A DNA stretch of 64,000 nucleotides from Ganoderma boninense (GCA_002900995.3 CM035305.1:124001-188000); one strand, 5' to 3'. Numbered from the stretch's first letter, positions 45,637 through 55,698 are shown. Notes: a model not told the origin generated them from the sequence alone. Program-made: numbers and translations.

Positions 45637-46627
45637 TCAGTCATCGAGCAGGAAGTCCCAGTCGATGGCGACCTCGGGACTGCGCTTCGAACACCACCCG
45701 AGCCCGAACGCGCGCTTGCACGCTTCCCGGCAGCGCGCCTCGGGCTCGCCGCGGTGGATGTCCCACATGCGGAACGTCACGGTCCCCGCGGTCTTGACGA
45801 CGACCTCGTCCTCGTCTGCGGGCGCGCACCCGAACGTGCCGTGGTACGAGCCCGCGCCGCCGCCGAAGCCGGGGAAGGCGAACTTGACTTCACGCTGTGG
45901 CTGGGGCTCGCTTGCACGGGCTGCGGCTGTCGGAGACGGTGTAGATCTCGGAGAAGCGGTACGTGGCGTGGTCTGTCACAGAGACGACGGATGGGCGGCG
46001 GGACTGGGACATGGAGACAACGGATGGGCGGCGGGACTGGGTGAGGCAGACGTTGTGCATGAGGCGGTTCATGAAGCCCGCGGAGAAGGAGACCTTCTTG
46101 CACGCGGACGAGCGGTGGATGTGGCCCTTGAAGTCGGAGGGCAGCCAGACCGTCACGTCCGAGTCTGCGGCGGAGTGCACCTCGAGCTTGAACTTGGTCG
46201 TCCACGTGGGCGTGAATTTCTGACACTGTGCAAGAGGACAATAGGGTCAGTGAGGTGCATGGAGGGGTGGTAGTGAAAGGGACGCCGCCACACGTACCAC
46301 CTTGACTTTGATTGGTGCGTCAGAGTCCGTTCCGGTGTACATGGTCAGGCGGTGGTCGTAGGGTTGATTATGTGCACTGTAGTGCGGGAGGACGAGGGAT
46401 ACGTCGATGGCCTGGTCGTCAGTTTCGAGGGAAAAATCATTTACAGAACGCTCGCCGGCGCCTTGGTATTTTACGCGATGTGAGCCACAGGGGTGCTCGA
46501 GGAGGAGGCTGTCTGTGCTCACTGGGTAGGAAGCCTGCGGATCGGGATTCGAGTGGTGATGAGCAGAATGGCCACGAGCGGGGGAGAGGATGATGGGACC
46601 TACATGGGAACAGACGGAGGAAGTCAT
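45637..46627 (-). CDS. DUF7330 domain protein
   Basis: Basidiomycete family of unknown function. Exons 46627-46298, 46225-45938 and 45894-45637 are all in phase 0; about 291 residues. The conserved part reads AIDVSLVLPHYS, KFKLEVHSAADSDVTVWLPS, DFKGHIHRSSACKKVSFSAG, FMNRLMHNVC, a beta-strand-rich pattern typical of this domain. Two direct copies of QSRRPSVVS follow, then a C-terminal part ending AIDWDFLLDD. The last intron is only 43 bp, from GTCTCC to CCACAG, but joins the two halves cleanly. The start is uncertain: the chosen Met is preceded by what looks like half of a GATA finger, so the true first exon may be lost. Confidence 0.65.
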
Positions 46628-46654
46628 GACGGGGGCGTGATGATCGGGGCGACG

Positions 46655-46700
46655 CCACGGGTGTATGCGTCGCGCCGCAGTTCGAGCACTCGGCCTTCAC
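46655..46700 (-). pseudogene. Half of a GATA-type zinc finger
   Basis: The minus strand reads GGVKAECSNCGATHTP, the first half of a fungal GATA finger, up to a GTGGCG donor-like site. The second half (usually LWRRGLNDELNCNACG) is not found downstream. The next sequence on that strand is the DUF7330 gene. Confidence 0.5.
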
Positions 46701-46849
46701 GCCACCCGGCGCCGAGTTGCTGCTGTTTGTTTGCTGGGTGGTGTTGGAACCAGGGCAAACATAGATGGCGCCGATCCTACGAAAGCTGGTGTCAGTGCGA
46801 CGGTGGTCAGTCGTGTGATGCAAGCGGGGACGCAGAACATTAGAGCAAC

Positions 46850-47213
46850 TTCGAGAAGGGGGAAGTGTGCTGTGGGTCCACGAGGCCGATGCCCCGTGGC
46901 CAAACAGCCCCGCCCGATGGCGGCACTTCGAGAAGGGAGGAAGTGTGCTGTGGGTCCACGAGGCCGATGCCCCGTGGCCAAACAGCCCCGCCCGATGGCG
47001 GCACTTCGAGAAGGGAGGAAGTGTGCTGTGGGTCCACGAGGCCGATGCCCCGTGGCCAAACAGCCCCGCCCGATGGCGGCACTTCGAGAAGGGAGGAGTG
47101 TGCTGTGGGTCCACGAGGCCGATGCCCCGTGGCCAAACAACTCGCTGCGAGTGGACGAGGCCAAGGCCTCGTCACCAAACAGCCCGCCCGAAGGTGGCAC
47201 TCCGAGAAAGCAC
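46850..47213 (+). repeat. Minisatellite array 2 (78-bp unit)
   Basis: Units start at 46865, 46943, 47021 and 47098, followed by a diverged unit to about 47213. Each begins GTGTGCTGTGGGTCCACGAG and contains GTGGCCAAACAGCCCCGCCC. Units 1-3 are almost identical, so copying was recent. It is related to array 1 across the whole unit. Confidence 0.88.
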
Positions 47214-47464
47214 CGAAACAAATGAGCACACTTACCGGCAGTCTCCCATCCAACCATCCCTCCCCTCCCACCATCTCCATAAAAAACAGACAGAACCAAG
47301 ATTTGAGGCAAGAGGGAACAATAGGCGGGTGGAGGACAATGATGAGGTGGCAGGAGAAGAGCCGAAGCGCGTGAATGGGTGTCGCCCTTGCACAGCCACC
47401 CGCTACGCTCGCTCAAAAGGCCCGGTAGCCGTTCTCTCCACCCACTGGTCTTTGGTGTGTAGCC

Positions 47465-49406
47465 ATGGCGCGGACGAGGCAGACGGCGAGCAAGTCTACT
47501 GGCGCCATTGCGCCCCGGCGAGCCCTCGGTGAGTAGTATCTCCCGCAAGTTCACTAACATGCTCACACCTACCTTGATAGGCACGGCTCCGTCTACAGAT
47601 GTTCAGGCCAGCATGGCGAAAACTGCGGTGAATGGTGGCGAGGGTGCAGGACAGCTCAAGCGTCAGAACCATGCTAATGGTGAGCATTCCTTTTGTTCTT
47701 TCTAATCACTATTTGATGCTAATCTTTCTGTAGCGGCCCAAGCCCCGGCTGCCAAGCGTACGAGGACGCGAAGCACTGCTCCTCAGGCCACACCTGCTGT
47801 GCTTGCTTCATCCGCCCCACCAAGCCATCCTGTTCAGCCGGTCCAGCCGCAGCCGTCCAAAGCCACTCTCGGGCGCCGTCTCGTGAAGACCACCCTTGGA
47901 GCGAAGGGTCCCATCGGCACAGCGGAAGGTGTCAATGGCGTAAGTAAATGAGTACCATCCTCTCTGTCTTTCTCCCTGACAGTCTTATGGTTCTCAGTTC
48001 TGCTATGCATGCCAAAATGGTGGGCCTTCGATCGCGTGTGATTACTGTCCACGGATTTTGTGCCTTCGTCACGTCCCGCAAATTGCCTCTGTCGAGGAGG
48101 AGACCCGTGCCAAGCTCAAGTTCCGGTGCCCTTCATGCCACACCAGGAATACCCGAGACCTCAAGACCCCTGCGCCGTACTATGTGAGCTGACCCCAATT
48201 TTCACTGACCTCTCGAGCTCATCCGATCATAGGGTCTCTATTACCCGAGCGAGCATGCTCCCCTTCCTGAGCGTCCGTACCTTTTCGACGAATGGGTCAA
48301 GCTTGTGCTACCTGCGGCGCGCCCTCAGCACGTCCAGGTAGACACCCGTCTGATTCTCATTCTCTCCGTGCGTCTCGCGGTGCTGCCGGAAACCAATAAC
48401 CCGGCTCGGCTACTCTACAATTATATCGTGCCGTGGTTCGAAGGCCCGGCTAGTGATGGACTGCGATATATAGACATCCCGTTTGACATGTCTGAGCCCG
48501 TTCACGCTACACGGTACCGCAACAAATGGGATAAGGAGCTCGCAGCCCTCGGACCGTGCGTCTCTGTTACGTCTTCCCAGACCAATGCTGACTTTTATTC
48601 TAGGCTTACGGACACTCGCGTGATCCTTTTCGTCTACAACCACTCGCACGAGGAGACTGGAGACCTGTTCTATGGTGAAGAAACCTGTTCTGTAAGCTTC
48701 GCACAGGTACGTCCTTCGCTGCTCTCTTTCCTAGTCCAATCATCAACTCGCTGCAGTGGTATGCCGATGTTTTCTCGCCCGGACTTCGGCAGATAGCGAC
48801 CCCCGCCTCGAACCAACTTACTGTTGCAATGCTTGTGTGTGGATCATTCCTCACGAACGAGGCGCCTCGGTCTGAGCTCCTTGCGGCGGTTCAAGAGTAC
48901 GTGTATTATTTATTGCTTCAGTCCTGGCACTCACAAAGAGCTCTCCCAGAATAAGAGCCACTCACACATTCACATTCGCGACTGAACGTCTGCAGCCCGT
49001 CCTAACTACCCAGTTCTTTCAAGGTTTTGCAATCCGCCACCTCCTTGAGGGTGCTACACTCTCCGACCATGTTATGGCAGCGCTTCTTGAGCAGTCGAGT
49101 TCACTGGCGCGTCACTCTGCAGTCTGGCATATCACCCAGCCTGACAGTCAGACGGCGCTGGTCCTGCACGAGTACCGGTGGACTCATCCAACCATGCGAC
49201 CAAATGGTCACGACATTGGTGTGCAGTGTCCTGGCTGTGGCTCACTGTCCTGCCGGACTGCGAAGACCCACCATGACAAGTCGGTAACGGTGGCCTGTAA
49301 GAAGAAAGGCTGCAAATGGAAGGAGACCTACGAAGCACTCGAAGGAGCGAGGCCACTCAATGCGACTGAGGGCGGTTGGATCGCACGTTCTATTTCCGTA
49401 GCCTGA
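47465..49406 (+). CDS. Zinc-finger protein with histone H3-like N-terminal tail
   Basis: Likely encoded by a mobile or selfish cassette. Exon 1 (47465-47528) begins Met then ARTRQTASKSTGAIAPRR, aligning without gaps to the H3 tail ARTKQTARKSTGGKAPRK; 13 of 18 positions match, including Lys9, Ser10 and Thr11. Exon 2 (47581-47679) continues with Ala, Gly and Lys. Exon 3 (47734-47939) is basic with KRTRTRS. Exon 4 (47998-48183) is a PHD/RING-like finger: CYACQNGGPSIACDYC, LCLRHV, FRCPSCH. Later exons (from 48233) hold an alpha/beta domain (PARLLYNYIVPWFEGPAS; DTRVILFVYNHSHEETGD) and a C-terminal zinc ribbon: VQCPGCGSLSC and VACKKKGCKWKETYE. Splice sites of exons 1-5 are canonical and phases agree. 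It converges on the gene at 49604. Function unknown; a reader or mimic of H3 is inferred. Confidence 0.75.
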
Positions 49407-49603
49407 AAGACAATATGCGTATACCATTGCCTTCCTCTCCTCTGTAATACATGACCTTCATTAATAGAATGCAATGAGACCGTCTGTCCTGCCGAGCTCG
49501 ATGAAACGATGAAATTCGTAACTTCATAAGAAACCACAGGATACAAAAACATTATACACATCGATAACAATGTATGCAAGTCCAACACTGATACTGATAT
49601 AGG

Positions 49604-50836
49604 CTATGCTAATGTGTCGCGAGTCTTCTTTGAACGCGGGGGGGAATCCAACGTCAGGTCTATCACGTCGTCTGGAGTCAGCGCCCGTGGACGCTTCTCC
49701 CGTGCACGTTCCGCAAGACGCCTGCCAGAGGTAGTGCTACCAGCTGCAGGGCCACGAAGATCCACACGGACAGGGCGTGGTGTGGTGTCGTCCGTAGACA
49801 CTGCATCAGAGAAATGGGGGCGCGTCCGGGTCGGAGCCACGCTGGTAGGTGTGGGTGGCCTGCTGTGAACGCCCTGTGGCGACTCGGACATTCTCCGGAC
49901 AAGCTCCGCGGGGGCGCCGTAGGCATGAACAGACTCGGTCGACTCGTCATCACTAGCATCTAACTGAGTATTGGAGGGCGAGGGCTGAGAATGCGAGATA
50001 TGTGCCAGCGGGGGGAACGACACTGTGTACGGGCAGCCTGGGCTCGATAGAGTCGGCGATGGTGAGCCGAGCTCCTTTAGCTTGGCCTTCAACTCATCGC
50101 ACTCTCGGCACAGCTGCGCCAACTCTCCCTCCTCCCCGGACGACTCTCCGAACTGGTCGCAGGTAGGACAGCCATGATGGGAGTCGAGATAGCAAGGGCT
50201 GCGTGCACGACCCTCTGTCTCGGATGGAGCAGGCCGCGGTGGTGGCACCCAGGGAGGTGGAGGAGGAGAGATTGCGAGGCCACGCGCCTTCGACCGACCA
50301 GATGCTGACAAGACCAAGGAAACCCGCCGTCCTGGAGGCGATGGAGGGTCCGAGAAAACGGGAGAGAGAGAAGTGGGAATCCGCACGCCTGCAAATCCCT
50401 TCGTCGCTTGTGCAGCTCCGTGTGCCAGGTCGGAAGGGCCTGAAGTGCTTGGGGAACTCGAAGCTGCAGATGCACTAGAACTGAGCGCCTCCCGCACAGC
50501 GACTGGTAAGGTGTGACCTCGAACTGGGCAGCCTCCAGCCTCCAAGCAGTGTTGACGGCATGCTCGTGAGAGGCATCGGGGACTGACCTTCTTGCGATGA
50601 CAGCTCGCCAGTGAGCAGACCAGAGGGGCCGGCGACTTCGGGCGTGAATTTGAAGCTGAGGAACCCGAGGAGGCACTATCTTGGGAACTCGATGGTACTG
50701 GTGAAGAACGAATGGAGTGTGGGCTCAAGACTCGGACTGACTCTGGCACGGACTCTCGCGGGATCCTCCGGAAGTACAACGTACGATAGCGATATGCGGA
50801 GGCTAGGTTGGGATTCGGCTCACGGCAGGAATCACA
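49604..50836 (-). CDS. Cysteine-cluster protein with SUMO-interacting motif
   Basis: About 410 residues in one large exon starting after a TTTGCAG acceptor at 50837; the first exon with the start Met is upstream and not settled. Order: CDSCREPNPN; Ser-rich linker; cysteine cluster CSLASCHRKKVSPRCLSRAC then RQHCLEAGGCPVRGH, a pattern common in mushroom mobile-element proteins; Pro/Ser-rich linker; CPTCDQFG; short coiled coil (LCRECDELKAKLKEL); and, at the end, DDVIDLTLDSPPRSKKTR. VIDLTLD followed by Ser and basic residues is a textbook SUMO-interacting motif plus nuclear signal. This suggests recruitment to SUMO-marked chromatin. The cysteine cluster is shared in style with the gene at 51231-52890. 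Confidence 0.62.
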   Translation of the reverse strand, partial: CDSCREPNPNLASAYRYRTLYFRRIPRESVPESVRVLSPHSIRSSPVPSSSQDSASSGSSASNSRPKSPAPLVCSLASCHRKKVSPRCLSRACRQHCLEAGGCPVRGHTLPVAVREALSSSASAASSSPSTSGPSDLAHGAAQATKGFAGVRIPTSLSPVFSDPPSPPGRRVSLVLSASGRSKARGLAISPPPPPWVPPPRPAPSETEGRARSPCYLDSHHGCPTCDQFGESSGEEGELAQLCRECDELKAKLKELGSPSPTLSSPGCPYTVSFPPLAHISHSQPSPSNTQLDASDDESTESVHAYGAPAELVRRMSESPQGVHSRPPTPTSVAPTRTRPHFSDAVSTDDTTPRPVRVDLRGPAAGSTTSGRRLAERAREKRPRALTPDDVIDLTLDSPPRSKKTRDTLA

Positions 50837-51157
50837 CTGCAAAGATCAAAGTAAGCATAGCTCCCTTAGCCTAGATGTGAAAACATACGGAAACATAATA
50901 GTACTTGATCCCGTCGCGTGCCTGGGGATCGAGCTTGCTTCGGACGGAGAGGAGAACATGGCAGAATTTACAATATTGCAAGGGATGGTAGTATGTCGGC
51001 AAAGTTGAAGATGAGCCGTGGCCAGCCATGGAGAATGGAGCAGAGGGGTTTCGCAGTGGTGGGCGTGTACGGTGGAGGAAGGTTATGGAGGGGGTCTCGC
51101 GAGGGAGGGACTCAGAAACACATGCCAGGTGCTACATATTATAACCGGCGTGATTGT

Positions 51158-51188
51158 GACATTGTCAAGAGCGTCGCAACAAATCTAA
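51158..51188 (+). repeat. Shared 3' flank motif, copy 2
   Basis: GACATTGTCAAGA, eight bases, then ACAAATCTAA; the partner is at 42135-42164. It lies 43 bp beyond the stop codon of the minus-strand gene at 51231. Confidence 0.6.
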
Positions 51189-51230
51189 ACCCCCTCCACC
51201 CATCCGCAGGTCTTTCACATCCTTCGACGG

Positions 51231-52890
51231 CTACTGAACCTTCTCCCAACCACTCAACTTCTTGCCGTGGGGCTTATATAAACCGGCTGCAGTTCTCGAA
51301 AGGTCAAGAAGCCCATGTCGCTCGGCCTCGGTTGAAAAGCGCCAAGCATTGTAGTGTCGGTACACAGTGTTCTTCTTGAACTGTACACCAGGAAAGACCT
51401 CATTGAACTTATCTTTGAGGTTAGTATGTTTGCTGGCTGCCATACGTGCGAACCCGCGAGCGATGTCGCATGCATACATCCCTTTCAACCAGTGCGTGAA
51501 AGCCGAGGGCGGAATCTGGATCGAACCAAGATCGGAGGCAGCTTCCATTGAGGGCACGTTTGGAGACAGCGTCGCCAGAGGAGAAGCTGCCACCGTAGAA
51601 GTCAGAGGACATGACTGTGCACTCGCAGAGATCGGAGATAGGCTGAATTGGGAGGGCGCTGAACTAGTGGCGGTTGCCAGAGCAATCGTGTGGGTATTCG
51701 GTGGGGGAGCCGGAAAATCTAGAAATCCGAGACCAACAGGAGATCGGGGGGCGTTGCCGATGCTGGGAGAGGACGAGGGTGGTGGCGACTCTGTAGGAAC
51801 CGATGAGTCGGATGCAAATTCAGGCAAGGATGCAGGCACACGGTGTGTTGAGACATCCTGAAGGGACGAGACACCAGACATAGCCACTGCGAGACCAGGA
51901 GGAGATGTATCAAGACAAGAGAAGGGACTCGAGTGAGCAAGCCCAAGGCGAGAGACAGACGGCGCCCGAGTATCAGAGAGGCTGGAGCTGCTGTCTGCCC
52001 GAGGTCGCTTTGCTGAAGTGCGTGCTGGCTTCGAAGCCTGAACAACAGTCACATGGATGGGAGAAGACGTAGCCAGCGGTGACTGCAGTCTAGCTCGAGC
52101 CTCGTTGATCGCATCATCCAGACCATAGCAATGAGAAACGCCAGGACGCCGGAAGAGCAGAAGTGCGTTTTTCGAAACGCTAAACACGTCGCCAGAGCCA
52201 CGGACCTGCCAATACAACCCCACCAAGCTATAGGCCTCAATGTTGCCAGTAGTGTCCCCAGAAAGCCGGAGAAAGGTGCATGTGGATGGCGACTGCTGAA
52301 TCACGAACGTTGGCCAGGTTTTGATGCCTTGAATTGTACGACGCTCAGGAGGAGTATGATCCTGCCGAATAATTGAGATGGGATGGAATGAGAACTGATA
52401 CAAAGGAGGAACGTACCTGGTGCCAGAATATCAAATCAATGGAATGTGCGAGGGCCTTCTGATTATCTCGTCGCTGTTGTTCTGCTTTCGTATCCGCCTC
52501 CCGCTCAGCGACCTTCCGGTCCCAGAGCGCCCGGAAGAGCGGGTACATTGGCTTCTCGAACGACCTCACCTCTGGAGCTTCATCGCGAGCCTCTTCGGTG
52601 GTGGGTGATGGAACAGCCCACTCAGGTGGATCTTGCGGAGCGATGATGGGAGGTGGACGAGCAAGCATGGGCACACCATGCCGATCTGCAGCCGCAGCGA
52701 GATGCGCGACATGCTGTGCAACTTGTTTTGCTTGATGCTTGGAATACCCGCAGGGCGTCGAGAGGGCCTGGCAGCATTTGGAGCACATGCGTCGGGTACA
52801 AGCTCGGGGGATTTTAGTCCGAGTACAGGTAGGTGTCGCGCATGTCTCCTTGACAGGATTGACGAAGGAGAATGTGTGGGTCTGATTCAT
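51231..52890 (-). CDS. Cysteine-cluster accessory protein of a mobile cassette
   Basis: Two exons, 52890-52417 and 52361-51231, about 534 residues. The N-terminus has a cysteine cluster, CATPTCTRTKIPRACTRRMC then SKCCQALSTPCG, followed by a His/Ala helix. The exon junction joins IFWHQ to DHTPPERR; just after it lies a short folded region (YWQVRGSGDVFSVSKNALLL). A long Ser/Pro linker leads to a C-terminal helical domain: FTHWLKGMYACDIARGFARM, FNEVFPGVQFKKNTVYRHYN, LSRTAAGLYK. I know this C-terminal pattern from many uncharacterised Agaricomycete proteins found near transposon genes; it has no named function. With the neighbours at 47465 and 49604 it appears to form one three-gene set. Confidence 0.65.
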
Positions 52891-53546
52891 TATACGAGTA
52901 AAGAATGGATGACAAGAGGGTTGAAGGTATCGCTAGTGGGAGACGGGAAGAGAAGAGGTGGCCAGTGGTACTTACCTCGCCCTCGCGACACGTCCCAGTC
53001 TCTGGCCGTTTGTTGAGATCGAGTTCAGATCTCTACCGAGGAGGACCCGAGGTGGCGGAAGCGAGGGCCGAAAAGAAAGCGAAATGCGAACCGGCGCTAA
53101 CCGGGCTGCCGAATTGGATGCGGGCGTCTACGGACAAATGGGAATGGGAAAACGGGAATCCCGGAAGTACGTACTCTTTGCTATATGGCGCTTACCCAAA
53201 ATCGCGGATCGGAATATGACTGTGGCAGGAGACCATTCTCGGTCCTGTTACAGCCATATTCCGGGTGGCGGTATCCGCCATTGCCCGTCGTGCATGATGC
53301 TTTGAGAACGCCTAGACATCGACATTACGGCTGTATTCAAACGTAGCCACCTCGTGGTTGTCGCATTGAATAGTACGATCGGGAGAGTTATCCCTCTCTC
53401 TCCCACAAGCGTCCGATGCGTACCGTAAGGTACACGTTTTCGTTTCTCGTATTCCAAAATGGCGAGGCCAAATCCCCATCCGCATTGAGAACCCATTACA
53501 TGCACAGCGAAGCTACCACGATACACCGGCACGTTCCCTGCCCCTC

Positions 53547-54239
53547 CTAGTTGCCGACGATGACGTCGTCCGCGGTGCACAAGACCTGCAGCAAGCAGTC
53601 AGTCGGCCGTAAGCCGTTGTCATCTCGACACCATGAAAGAAGAAAGGATTGAGTGGACACGCACCTCGCCCGGGTATATGTTCGAGCACTCGCTGTTCAC
53701 ATTGGGGTTGTTCGCGAGGAGGATGTCGAGCGTCGTCCCCGCAGCCTGCGCGATGGCCGCGCAGCTGTCGCCCGACGCGACGACGTGCGTCACCTCGCAG
53801 TCCTCCCCGGTAATCCCGAGACAGAGCGGCTACCGAGGGCATGTAAGCGTCAGGATTACGCGAGGACGGGAGAGGGAGACGGCGCACCTCCCCGATGAAC
53901 AGGTTGTCGCAGCTCGCGTCGATCGTCGCGTTGTTCACCGTCGCGAGCTGGTAGCTGCGGTAACCCCGGCCGGCGGGCAGTCAGCACAAACTAAACTAGG
54001 GGACGAACATGAAGAGCGAGACGAGACTGACGTCGAGACATTCTCCTTGGCGGAGATGCCGTCGCAGGTGTCCCCGGAGACGACGGTGTAGTTGCGGGCG
54101 CAGTTCTGGACCTGCGCGTGGACGGCTGCAACAATGTCGTTGTCGTCGGTCAGTCAGCGTACCGGACGAGGGAAAAGTGGATGGACTCACATCCGCAAAC
54201 GGCGGCGAGGGCGGCGGCGACGAGGACACGAGAGAACAT
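53547..54239 (-). CDS. Secreted double-LysM protein (effector-like)
   Basis: Small secreted chitin-binding protein. Five exons: 54239-54191, 54125-54032, 53954-53888, 53829-53665, 53585-53547; 137 residues, all junctions in frame. Signal peptide MFSRVLVAAALAAVCGSVHA, then two LysM domains. The first is NYTVVSGDTCDGISAKENVS ... NNATIDASCDNLFIGEPLC; the second is THVVASGDSCAAIAQAAGTT ... NNPNVNSECSNIYPGEVLC. Paired cysteines flank each domain, as in fungal LysM proteins. There is no enzyme domain, so it fits the LysM-only class that binds chitin fragments and shields hyphae or dampens host or bacterial recognition. A TTTAAAAGG element lies ~110 bp upstream. The role in a wood-decay fungus is open: self-protection, or contact with plants or other microbes. 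Confidence 0.88.
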
Positions 54240-55698
54240 GTCTGAGATGGGTCTGGTGAGGAGAGGGAGGAGAGAGAGAGAGGAAGTGTTGCCGCGAACT
54301 CGAGTGGAGGAGAGCGGTGAGGGAGTTGGTGGTTCCAGAGAGCCCCTTTTAAACCATTGCAGCTAGCATCGCAAGTGTCCTTGCCTTCCATATAGAGGCG
54401 AGGTGACTCACTCGCATCGAGGTTACGCATGGGAATGCCCAGGTTGTCAGAGTCAGTAGGGCAGGTGGTTGGCTAAAGTGCGGAAGGGTGGCCTAGAACG
54501 AGTAGCCGTCGAGAGCGGCTCCGAGGCATGTCGGAAGAACCTGAGAGTACTCTGATGATCACCAGGGATATGTGTCAACAGTCAAGGCAGCAGGCGACCC
54601 TTCGCTTCGGGGTGCATGTTTGACGGATAGGTACGTTGTGTGTGACCTTCACGCTGCGGCAGCACTTCTGCGCCGAGCCGGCGCTCGTTCTCAGACCTCC
54701 GTACAAGCAAGTTATTCAGTCTGAGCTGCGGTGGTTCCCTGGATGCCCTGCAAATATTGACTCAGAGGTGCGTATGGCCAAGAGGACCAGTCAACTCACC
54801 GCAGACATTATGTGTGCACTTCAGGCCCAGAACGAGTGCTGCGAGACTAGGACAGCCGGATCCGGTTCCACGCGGGCAGCGCTGAAAAAGACTCTGAATG
54901 CCGCGATCGCCCGTCGGTATCGGTTGTCTTCTAAGACGTAGAGAGGACCTGCGGAAGCGGAAGGCAAAAGCCGACCCACTCCTCCACTTACTTACCTCTC
55001 AAGACCCCAAGTTCTACATACCCGACACCCATCAGGGCACTCGCATAGCTGAGCCCGCCGGCGTCCCTCGGGTTGCATGTGAGTGCTGATCCTTGTGCCC
55101 TCGCACGAGACCCACGGGGGCAGACAGCCTCAGCATTCTAAAGTCAAGTTTATTGTTAGTTCACACATGAAGCGGTGAAGGTGACTCGATGTGTTACCGG
55201 TTGGGACCACCTGGCAACGCATGGACGACCGGCGAGGCGTGCAGGGTTGTTGGATTCGTGGCGACAGGGTGCAATACCTTCAGATTACGGAATGCATGCA
55301 CTTATCACACCCCCGGCGCAATTCCCAGTAGCCGGAAAAGAGGAGGAGAGGTGGACTGAAGAGGGGACTCGGAGTCCTCAGAAGGCGGAGGAGTCGATGA
55401 TGACGGTGGTTGAGTGAAATGATTGCCTATTCCGGAGCGGATGGTATAACGCAAAATGCCTAGAGGAAGCGCCCGTATGATGACTGTCCTCAGGCTCCAA
55501 ACTTTCTGAGTTTCTCTGCCGCCGCTGACGATCGCTAGACTCTCTGTGCCATCCCTTCCCTCCCACGGCTTAACATCCTTGTTCTCGTAACTCAGTACTA
55601 GATACCTCCTCGTACAGCTCACCAAAATAGCCGCACTGCTAGGCCTCGTTCAGCGAGGCGTCCCGCGCCGGATCTTTCCATCTCTTGTAAATATCGTC
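54240..55698. other. Region without a confident gene
   Basis: A minus-strand frame at 55625-55305 (starting [20 protein letters not shown]) would form a divergent pair with DUS1, 73 bp apart; I do not recognise it and rate it low. A plus frame at 54636-54941 has no known motif. Confidence 0.35.

Noticed and set aside
46298..46700. A complete GATA transcription factor
   Set aside because: Only the first half of the finger is present; the LWRRG...CNACG half is not found downstream, so it is listed as a fragment.
46437..47580. Long minus- and plus-strand frames with repeated 26-residue units (PPSGGAVWPRGIGLVDPQHT type)
   Set aside because: They arise because the 78-bp minisatellite unit is divisible by three; several frames are open at once and none has a domain.
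55305..55625. A small gene divergent from DUS1
   Set aside because: Position is attractive, but the sequence matches nothing I know and the C-terminal part is low complexity; mentioned only in the intergenic entry.
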